Source: an uncultured Ignavibacteria bacterium
GTDB taxonomy: Bacteria; Bacteroidota; Ignavibacteria; Tepidaquicellales; Tepidaquicellaceae
Direction of reading: 5' to 3'
Assembly (NCBI GenBank): GCA_937974175.1
Contig: CALJIG010000110.1
Coordinates: 1-20,865 of the forward strand
Length of the DNA: 20,865 nt
Every line of letters begins with the position of its first letter. The first letter of the stretch is position 1. Shown here one piece after another: positions 15,172 through 20,865 of the stretch. Below the pieces are notes generated by a model, which did no database searches, was not told the origin of the DNA, and was given only the letters and a program-made list of their open reading frames with translations. Made by a program: the position numbers and the translations under genes.

Positions 15172-16542
15172 ATGGAGCTTTTTAACACTATATTTTATTT
15201 TTTAATTGTAATCGGAATTCTTGTATTTATTCACGAATTCGGTCACTTTGCAGCAGCGCGATTAATGGGCATGCGGGCAGAAATTTTTGCTCTTGGTATG
15301 GGCTACAGGCTGTTCGGTTACAATAAAGTTACAGGGTTTACTTTCGGAAAACTTTCCGAAGATATTGTACTTGGTGAACATACCGATTATCGGTTGTGCG
15401 CATTTCCTATCGGCGGCTACGTAAAAGTAGCGGGTATGATAGATGAAAGCATGGATAAGAATTTTATTGACTCCGAGCCGCAGCCATGGGAATATCGCTC
15501 TAAACCGGTGTGGAAAAGAATGGTTGTAATTACTGCAGGTGTTATTATGAACTTCCTGCTTGCATTCATTATTTTCTATTCCATTACTCTTATCAAGGGT
15601 AAGACGATTACTGATTCCACTACAATCGGATATATATCTAACGGCTCTCCTGCAAAGACATCAGGACTTCTGCCCGGTGATAAAATAATTTCAATCAACA
15701 ATCATCCCGTATCTTCATGGGAAGAAGTACAAAGCAATTTGTACTTTGAAAATCTTGGTGAAGCATTATCATTTGTTATAGATAGAAACGGCGCAAAGCA
15801 GACTATCAATGTTACAAAAGATAAGGTCGGCGATTTAACTGAAAGAAATTTCGGTATTGCAGTTGGAAACATTTCAGCTGAAATAAATGATGTTGTATCG
15901 GATAAGCCGGCATCAAAATGCGGTTTGCAAAAAGGAGATATGATAACTGAGTTTGCAGGCACACCTATAACTCACTCGCAGCAGCTGACGGACTTGATAA
16001 GATTTAATGCTAACAGGGAAGTTGATGTAAAATGGATACGCGATGGAAAAACATTAGACTGCAAAATTACTCCATCGGCTGATTCCACCATTGGTGTTAT
16101 CATTGCCGGAAAATATACAGGACCAATAAAGAAAGAATCATACAACGTTATCACTGCTGCTCCTAAAGCAATTGGTGATATGTACTATTTAGGCGTTGAG
16201 TTATTCTTTAAAACTATAGTTAAAATATTCAAAGGTGAAGTTGCATTTAAGAAAGCAATCGGCGGACCGGTAAAAATAGCACAGGCATCTGCTCAATCGG
16301 CAGAAGGCGGTTTCTTAAGCTTCATAGGATTCCTTGCTTTGCTTTCCATCTCGCTTGCAGTGATAAATATTTTACCTTTCCCTGCATTGGATGGCGGTCA
16401 CTTTATAATGCTTATGTACGAAGGTATTGTCCGCAAACCTGTACCGCATAAAGTACAAATTGTTATTCAGAATGTTGGCTTCGCAATTCTCATTCTCTTT
16501 ATGATATTCGTTTTATATAACGATATTATATCTATAAAATAA
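15172..16542 (+). CDS. rseP: Site-2 intramembrane metalloprotease (M50), RseP family
   Basis: This intramembrane zinc protease carries out the second cut in regulated proteolysis of membrane anti-sigma factors and clears signal-peptide remnants. In 456 residues it shows the zinc motif HEFGH (21-25) in the first TM helix, a second TM helix (about 117-141), two PDZ domains (about 150-225 and 230-312; SPAKTSGLLPGDKI and KPASKCGLQKGDMI are the ligand-binding loops), and LDG (406-408) supplying the third metal ligand, followed by a last TM helix near the end. It lies downstream of dxr, the common arrangement. The two membrane anti-sigma factors encoded upstream (9368 and 12337) are possible substrates. 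That is inference; the site-1 protease is not in the window. Confidence 0.95.
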   Translation: MELFNTIFYFLIVIGILVFIHEFGHFAAARLMGMRAEIFALGMGYRLFGYNKVTGFTFGKLSEDIVLGEHTDYRLCAFPIGGYVKVAGMIDESMDKNFIDSEPQPWEYRSKPVWKRMVVITAGVIMNFLLAFIIFYSITLIKGKTITDSTTIGYISNGSPAKTSGLLPGDKIISINNHPVSSWEEVQSNLYFENLGEALSFVIDRNGAKQTINVTKDKVGDLTERNFGIAVGNISAEINDVVSDKPASKCGLQKGDMITEFAGTPITHSQQLTDLIRFNANREVDVKWIRDGKTLDCKITPSADSTIGVIIAGKYTGPIKKESYNVITAAPKAIGDMYYLGVELFFKTIVKIFKGEVAFKKAIGGPVKIAQASAQSAEGGFLSFIGFLALLSISLAVINILPFPALDGGHFIMLMYEGIVRKPVPHKVQIVIQNVGFAILILFMIFVLYNDIISIK

Positions 16543-16565
16543 ATTTTCTAATAATAAGTTGTAAT

Positions 16566-16599
16566 AAAAAAAGCGTCAAGTTTACTTGACGCTTTTTTT
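16566..16599 (+). terminator. Terminator after rseP, probably bidirectional
   Basis: AAGCGTCAAG (16571-16580), a TTTA loop and CTTGACGCTT (16585-16594) form a perfect stem, preceded by an A run and followed by a T run. It can therefore stop transcription from both strands between the convergent rseP and histidine kinase genes. Confidence 0.93.
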
Positions 16600-16669
16600 A
16601 TTTATATAAAATCCAATTTGGTTTTTATTTCGTTATATGTGTAACCTCGCTTACACAATTCTTTTAACG

Positions 16670-16695
16670 GAATTCCTGTGACTTCACAGGAATTC
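16670..16695. terminator. 12-bp perfect dyad between rseP and the histidine kinase gene
   Basis: GAATTCCTGTGA (16670-16681) and TCACAGGAATTC (16684-16695) are perfect complements separated by two bases. It lies 10 nt past the end of the minus-strand kinase gene and is probably part of its 3' end, although no T run follows in that direction. A protein-binding site is the alternative. Confidence 0.5.
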
Positions 16696-16705
16696 TGTCC
16701 TCTCT

Positions 16706-18658
16706 TTATTCATTTACAAAATTCTTAAATATCACTACAAACTTAGAGCCTTTGCCAAGCGTGCTTTCTACGTGGATTTTTGCTCCGGTTAAATCGGCCA
16801 GTTTTTTTACAATGGATAGACCGAGCCCGACTGAGTTTTCTCCCCCAGTAGGCTTTGCGCTGAGCTTCGCAAATTTCTGAAACATCATCTCCTTATCTCT
16901 ATCCGTAAATCCCGGACCTTCATCCATTATTTCGCATACAGGCTCATTCTCTTTATTTTCATATACACCGATGAAAACATTTTTATTTGGAAATGTGTAC
17001 TTAATAGCATTGGTAAGTATGTTTGTGAGAATCTGCTCGATAGCAACTCTATACGAGTTAAATTTTATTTCATAGTGCGGCTTGCTTACGCTGATGCTGA
17101 TGCCTTTTGCATTGGCTGACTTTTTATTTTCGGCAATAATTCTTGTAACAATATTGGAAAGATTTACTTCCGATACATTGCCTTCCATCTTGCCTGAATC
17201 AATTGCATTCAGGTTAAGAAGATTTGAAATAAGATTCAACATTTTATCCGAACTGATTTTTATCTCCTGCATAATTTCTTTCTGGTCAGGGTCAAGTCCT
17301 TCACCGTCGCCGAGATAAATTTCAGCGAGAGAATAAATTGCTCCCAGCGGATTTCTTAAATCATGCGCTAAAATACCTATGAACTCATTCTTTTCTTTAT
17401 TTAGAGATTCAAGTTTATCGTTTAGCATTGTCAGCTTATTTTTTTCTTCTTTCAGCTTATTTGTTTCATAATCAAGTTTTTCAATTTCAAACTGCATTAT
17501 CAAATTGCTTGAAATCCTGTCGATTTCTTTTTTATGTATCTCTTCGTATTTCTCGAATTGTTTCGTCTTGTATTCCAGTGAAGTTTTATGGTCGCCCTTC
17601 TCTAAAAAAATCTTGCTGAGAAATTCATAGTTGCAGTAAAGCAGTTCATTCATATTTTTCTTTGATGCGGAAAAAATGCTGTCGTATGCCAGTACAATTG
17701 CTTTATCCGTATTATTGCTTTTATAATGAAGCTCGGCAAGTATAAATTTTGTTTCAGCTATTGAGCGTTCATCGTTCAGCTGATTTGATATCAAAAGCCC
17801 GAGATTGCAGTTTATTAATGCATCATCGAAGTTCTCCAGTTTATTCAGCACTTTTCCTTTGAAAACATAATTTGCAGAGACCATAGATTTATCTCCTAAT
17901 TCTTCAAACAGCTTCAGACTATTTTCCGAAAAGCTTAACGCTTTATCATATTCAGCCTGCTCAAAATATACATCTGCATAATTGTAAAGAATGTATCCTT
18001 CTCTGTATTTATCTTTTAATCGTCCGTTAAGTTCAAGTGCGGAGCTTAAATACTTCAAAGAATTTTTATAATCTTTCTGTTTTTTATATATCATCCCGAT
18101 ATTTACATAGCAGCTTTGAAGATCGAACCAGCTATCAATTTCCTTGGAGATTTTTATACAGTCCAGAAAATACTTCAAAGCCTTCTTAAAATTATCCGTA
18201 TCCATATAAACCACACCGAAATTATTCAGCAGCCTGGCTTTTATAAGCGGAGAATTGTCAATCTGATTCAAACGATAACTTTCAGATAAATGTTTTAATC
18301 CCTTCCTGAATTCTTTTTTATGGATGTAGACATTTGCAAGATTGAGATGGCAGGCAACAAGGTTTTTTGTTTCGTTCTTTTCAGAATATAACTCTATGGC
18401 GTGAAGAATATTTTCTTCTGCATTATCGTATTCTGAAATTGCGTGAAAGCAGTTGCCTGACTGATGTGTGTAATAAGCGATGTAGTCCGGGTTGTTTATA
18501 TCTTCGGCCAGCTTTAGTGCAGCTTTGCAATCCTGAAGAGCATCATTTGCATTCTGAAGAACTTTTTTTGCAATGATATCTTTATACTCTTCAAGTTTTT
18601 TACGCTCGTCAATGCCGGTATTCAGCTCCTTAACGAGTTTTTTAAAACTTGTATTCAA
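16706..18658 (-). CDS. Cytosolic TPR-containing sensor histidine kinase
   Basis: This 650-residue kinase has no signal peptide or transmembrane segment. Residues about 40-365 form roughly eight tetratricopeptide repeats (for example HLNLANVYIHKKEFRKGLKHL, YVNIGMIYKKQKDYKNSLKYL), presumably a protein-binding input. A coiled coil covers 367-424. The HisKA domain has its phospho-accepting His432 in EFIGILAHDLRNPLG. The HATPase domain carries the N box (NILTNAIKY, 546-554), the G1 box DEGPGF (579-584) and the G2 box GLGLSIV (611-617). All catalytic motifs are intact. No response regulator is adjacent, so it is an orphan kinase in this window. The start is TTG, preceded by a G-rich stretch (AGGGGGG) that could act as an unusual ribosome-binding site. 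Two overlapping promoters lie upstream. Confidence 0.93.
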   Translation of the reverse strand: MNTSFKKLVKELNTGIDERKKLEEYKDIIAKKVLQNANDALQDCKAALKLAEDINNPDYIAYYTHQSGNCFHAISEYDNAEENILHAIELYSEKNETKNLVACHLNLANVYIHKKEFRKGLKHLSESYRLNQIDNSPLIKARLLNNFGVVYMDTDNFKKALKYFLDCIKISKEIDSWFDLQSCYVNIGMIYKKQKDYKNSLKYLSSALELNGRLKDKYREGYILYNYADVYFEQAEYDKALSFSENSLKLFEELGDKSMVSANYVFKGKVLNKLENFDDALINCNLGLLISNQLNDERSIAETKFILAELHYKSNNTDKAIVLAYDSIFSASKKNMNELLYCNYEFLSKIFLEKGDHKTSLEYKTKQFEKYEEIHKKEIDRISSNLIMQFEIEKLDYETNKLKEEKNKLTMLNDKLESLNKEKNEFIGILAHDLRNPLGAIYSLAEIYLGDGEGLDPDQKEIMQEIKISSDKMLNLISNLLNLNAIDSGKMEGNVSEVNLSNIVTRIIAENKKSANAKGISISVSKPHYEIKFNSYRVAIEQILTNILTNAIKYTFPNKNVFIGVYENKENEPVCEIMDEGPGFTDRDKEMMFQKFAKLSAKPTGGENSVGLGLSIVKKLADLTGAKIHVESTLGKGSKFVVIFKNFVNE

Positions 18659-18686
18659 GTTTCCCCCCTATTGAAAACTTATTTTA

Positions 18687-18743
18687 CAAATGTATCTGTA
18701 AACTTGTATTACAAATATATCTATTTATATCCGATAAAACAAA
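18687..18743 (-). promoter_or_regulatory. Two overlapping Bacteroidota-type promoters for the histidine kinase gene
   Basis: On the minus strand, promoter 1 has TTTG (complement of 18740-18743), 20 nt, then TATATTTG (18712-18719). Promoter 2 reuses the TTTG of that box (18712-18715), 17 nt, then TACATTTG (18687-18694). Both match the TTTG / TAnnTTTG consensus of Bacteroidota. Predicted starts of transcription are about 22 and 47 nt before the TTG codon. On the plus strand the boxes appear as a 14-nt direct repeat with one mismatch (18684-18697 and 18709-18722). Confidence 0.72.
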
Positions 18744-18778
18744 ACGCTAAAAATCTGTTTTCTGCGAAATAAATTATA

Positions 18779-20272
18779 CTATATGTTGCGGTTATTTGAT
18801 CGTTCCTGTTTAGCCAGAATGCTTTTAATTTTATCGATGGCAAAAGATTTTTGAAAAAATCTTTTGGCTGCCTGCGCTTCTTTTAATACAGAATAATCCA
18901 GTTCCTTCACCTTCGACTCTGCCAGAATTATTTTTTTAAAAATTTTTAACGAAGTATTCATGTGTCCGTGAAGGTATTTCGGAATCTTATCGTTTGAAGA
19001 TGTAAAGTGCTTTGCAGAATCGATTAGTGAAAGAGCTGACTCATAGTGTTTCATTTCTATATAATTGAGCAGAGTGTAAAAGCGCAAATTTATTTTCATT
19101 ATTATATCCGAGTAATTTACTTTGCTGATATGCTCCAGAGATCTTTCATATTTTTTTAATTTAAAATTCAGCACTCCCAGACAATAATTTATCTGGTTAT
19201 TCTGTACATTCGGATGAAGCGTCGGACCGTATTTTTCTATAAATTTTTCTGCCCATTTAAATTCTTTTTCTATTACAGCAGCGCTGAAAATATTTTCAAA
19301 TACCTGAGGTACAAAGTACTCTTCATTTTCATTGGGATAGATCCCAAGGTTTAAAAAATATTTGTTAAGTTCAAAAACTTCTCTTTTAAAAGACAAATCT
19401 GATGGTATAAGCTTCAGATAAAGAGTTTCGCACAGTACAGCCCAAAGCATATATGTATCCGTTTCTTCAAATTCGGCTCCGTGATTTAAAAATATAGATT
19501 TCAGTTCTTTGTAAACCGGCAGGACATCTTTTTCCACTTTAATTCTATAGGTCAAATAATATGCCTTAAGATAAGGAAAATACTTATTCTTCGATTTTTC
19601 AAGATAATCTATAAAACTATCAGGATTAATTGTTTTTACGAATTCATTAAGGATATTATTTTTTTTATCATTAAAGTTAGTGGTTTCGTCGTATGTTATA
19701 TGTTCACTGAGATGAACAAAGAATGTGGAAAAGAAGTGAGAAATAATCGGCTCGGCTTTTCTGGATGAGAACTCCATGCGCTCATAAATTTCCACCTCAC
19801 TTAATTGCAGCGCATTGTAATGAAACGCTTCTTCAAGAACATGCAAATGCATAAAATACTCAGGGGAAATTTTTGTGTCTTCCAGCTTATTTTTATTTGA
19901 AATTACAATTTTGTTTGATAGTGAAAAACACTTTCTTTTTTGCAGCTCTGTAATAAGCAGTTTGTAATATCCGTTCTCATCTTTTTTCAATCTTTCGTTT
20001 GCAAGAAAACTTCTCAATAACTGAGAGAATTCCGTCAGCCTGTTTTTAATTGTCCTTTCGCTGAAAGTTTTTCCCGGATATAATTTATTATAGAGAGATT
20101 GATAAGTAAGTTTTTCATGGGAATATTCCGGATAAAACCTTCTGATTTCTTTGAAGAACTTGATTAAAACCTTATTAGTATTGTGATAAGGTGAGTTTAT
20201 AAAGCTGTCAAAGCACTTTAAATCCTCTTTTTGAAAGGTTTTCAGTATTTCAAAGGTATTTACAGGTATCAA
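18779..20272 (-). CDS. Uncharacterised cytosolic helical-repeat protein (family member 2)
   Basis: The function is not recognised. The 497-residue protein is a paralogue of the 4254-5717 product. It has the same opening (FEILKTFQKEDLKCFDSFINSP) and a P-E-[YF] element. It has LYPGKTFSERTIKNRL where member 1 has a comparable helix, and the C-terminal signature FKWAEKFIEKYGPTLHPNVQNN. It has no membrane segment or signal peptide. It is probably an all-helical TPR-like scaffold; in the C-terminal half KKYERSLEHISK and MKHYESALSLID look like degenerate TPR units. The start is TTG, and a stop codon lies in frame upstream. The next gene on the same strand is the TPR histidine kinase, 120 nt further on with its own promoters. 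A 10-bp inverted repeat lies 17 nt before its start. Confidence 0.85.
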   Translation of the reverse strand: MIPVNTFEILKTFQKEDLKCFDSFINSPYHNTNKVLIKFFKEIRRFYPEYSHEKLTYQSLYNKLYPGKTFSERTIKNRLTEFSQLLRSFLANERLKKDENGYYKLLITELQKRKCFSLSNKIVISNKNKLEDTKISPEYFMHLHVLEEAFHYNALQLSEVEIYERMEFSSRKAEPIISHFFSTFFVHLSEHITYDETTNFNDKKNNILNEFVKTINPDSFIDYLEKSKNKYFPYLKAYYLTYRIKVEKDVLPVYKELKSIFLNHGAEFEETDTYMLWAVLCETLYLKLIPSDLSFKREVFELNKYFLNLGIYPNENEEYFVPQVFENIFSAAVIEKEFKWAEKFIEKYGPTLHPNVQNNQINYCLGVLNFKLKKYERSLEHISKVNYSDIIMKINLRFYTLLNYIEMKHYESALSLIDSAKHFTSSNDKIPKYLHGHMNTSLKIFKKIILAESKVKELDYSVLKEAQAAKRFFQKSFAIDKIKSILAKQERSNNRNI

Positions 20273-20289
20273 AATTTCGGTATTAAATT

Positions 20290-20324
20290 AGCTTAAAATT
20301 AATGCAATACAGCTATTTTAAGCT
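20290..20324 (-). promoter_or_regulatory. Inverted repeat in the leader of helical-repeat gene 2
   Basis: AGCTTAAAAT (20290-20299) and ATTTTAAGCT (20315-20324) are perfect complements separated by 15 nt. The nearer arm lies 17 nt upstream of the TTG start. It may be an operator or a leader hairpin. No TAnnTTTG promoter for this gene was found between 20273 and 20400. Confidence 0.45.
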
Positions 20325-20376
20325 TTTTTATTATAAAATGCTAATTAATATTTTCGGTATTTTATTGTTTTTTCTC

Positions 20377-20408
20377 TTTGAACAGTTAGCTATACAATTC
20401 TATCTTTG
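20377..20408 (+). promoter_or_regulatory. Consensus Bacteroidota promoter
   Basis: TTTG (20377-20380), a 20-nt spacer and TATCTTTG (20401-20408) match the TTTG / TAnnTTTG consensus exactly. Transcription should start near 20414, about 20 nt before an ATG at 20434. Confidence 0.7.
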
Positions 20409-20433
20409 TAGAGAAAATTTAAATAAAAATATC

Positions 20434-20532
20434 ATGCAGGAAAAAATTTTAAAACCGGTTTCAACATTAATGTTCTCGGCAATATTCCAGGTTGTTAGAA
20501 TTGTTTTAAATTTATCTTCTTCAAAAAAATAG
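20434..20532 (+). CDS. Possible 32-residue peptide
   Basis: This is a short frame starting MQEKILKPVS, with a hydrophobic centre (TLMFSAIFQVVRIVLNL) and a basic end (SSSKK). It could be a small membrane peptide or an amphipathic helix. The frame is open for 44 more codons upstream, but the consensus promoter at 20377-20408 lies inside that extension, so translation should begin at the 20434 ATG. No family is recognised. The support is the promoter and its short, well-placed leader; coding evidence is weak at this length. Confidence 0.4.
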   Translation: MQEKILKPVSTLMFSAIFQVVRIVLNLSSSKK

Positions 20533-20817
20533 TTTTAAACCAAAATTGTTTTTCAAAATCTAACCCATTTATGATGACGCATATGAATTTCAGCTTTTCT
20601 GAAAAAGCCATAATATTGCCTTAAGCAATTCCTGTCAAGTACTTTCTGCTTTATTTCCCTATTAGTAGGAATAGGGAGCATTGTATTTCTACATAAAAAT
20701 TTCTTTATTACATTACTTCGGAAGGGAAATTATACCCGGACGGAGAATTTAGAAAGCACTTAAAAAGTGTATCTTAATTATAGTGGGGTGATTTAAAGGC
20801 AGGTAAAATATTTAAAT
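20533..20817. other. Non-coding right-end region
   Basis: No gene was supported here. Small hairpins are present: TCCCTATT (20656-20663) with AATAGGGA (20670-20677), and a CACTT/AAGTG pair near 20757-20769. Only frames shorter than 20 codons were seen on either strand. Confidence 0.5.
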
Positions 20818-20847
20818 GCCCGTCCCGAATTTTTCATCGGAACGGAC
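20818..20847 (-). terminator. Probable terminator of a leftward gene beyond the window
   Basis: Positions 20818-20828 and 20837-20847 form an 11-bp stem on the minus strand with two G-U pairs and an 8-nt loop. In plus-strand RNA the same two positions are C-A mismatches, so the hairpin is better in leftward transcripts. A moderately T-rich stretch follows on the minus strand. Confidence 0.5.
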
Positions 20848-20865
20848 ATAAAATATAAAAATCTT

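Noticed and set aside
20302..20532. 76-residue version of the right-end peptide
   Set aside because: A consensus promoter lies inside its first half, so transcripts would start after the 20302 ATG; the 20434 start is preferred.
20571..20624. 17-codon frame (MMTHMNF...) after the right-end peptide
   Set aside because: Too short, no promoter or conserved feature in front of it.
1..20865. CRISPR array, tRNA, rRNA, transposase or phage genes
   Set aside because: No regularly spaced repeats, cloverleaf-like segments or mobile-element proteins were recognised on reading both strands.

Overview
The window is an AT-rich stretch of bacterial chromosome from the Bacteroidota/Chlorobiota (FCB) side of the tree, most likely an Ignavibacteria-type organism. 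Three things point there. One is a secreted protein ending in a type IX secretion (Por) sorting domain of the NYPNPFNPST form. Another is the presence of TTTG / TAnnTTTG promoters instead of the E. coli consensus. The third is the near absence of Shine-Dalgarno sequences. No rRNA, tRNA, insertion sequence, phage gene or CRISPR array was seen. The assignment is inference from gene content only.

Layout. Positions 1-4053 (+) hold core metabolism: accA, then an intergenic palindromic element flanked by a 22-nt direct repeat, then murA and an acyl-CoA (propionyl-type) carboxyltransferase. A strong terminator follows. Positions 4254-5717 (-) hold an uncharacterised cytosolic helical-repeat protein. 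It is divergent from a small ribbon-helix-helix-like protein (5907-6086, +), and a 12-nt motif lies just before both start codons. Positions 6153-7988 (+) encode a T9SS-exported Asp-box-like protein.

Positions 8241-11155 (+) form an ECF sigma gene, a secreted NTF2/DUF4440-like gene and a large membrane anti-sigma factor (zinc finger, TM, FecR-like domain, long charged coiled coil). Positions 11502-13854 (+) form a second, SigR-like ECF unit: sigma factor, a membrane anti-sigma factor whose only four cysteines are periplasmic, and a TlpA-like thioredoxin lipoprotein. This looks like an envelope thiol-redox sensing module. dxr (13921-15096) and rseP (15172-16542) follow, a pairing common in bacteria. 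RseP is a site-2 protease of the type that destroys membrane anti-sigma factors, and two such proteins are encoded just upstream.

On the minus strand lie a soluble TPR-histidine kinase (18658-16706) with two overlapping promoters, and a second member of the helical-repeat family (20272-18779) that is a paralogue of the 4254-5717 gene. The right end (20273-20865) holds a possible 32-residue peptide gene behind a textbook Bacteroidota promoter, and a hairpin that probably terminates a leftward gene outside the window.

Overall the region mixes housekeeping genes with envelope-stress regulation. The most interesting parts are the two sigma/anti-sigma modules, the operator shared by the RHH-like gene and its divergent neighbour, the paralogous helical-repeat proteins, the palindromic intergenic element and the short promoter-driven peptide. 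Six of fifteen confidently called genes appear to start with TTG.
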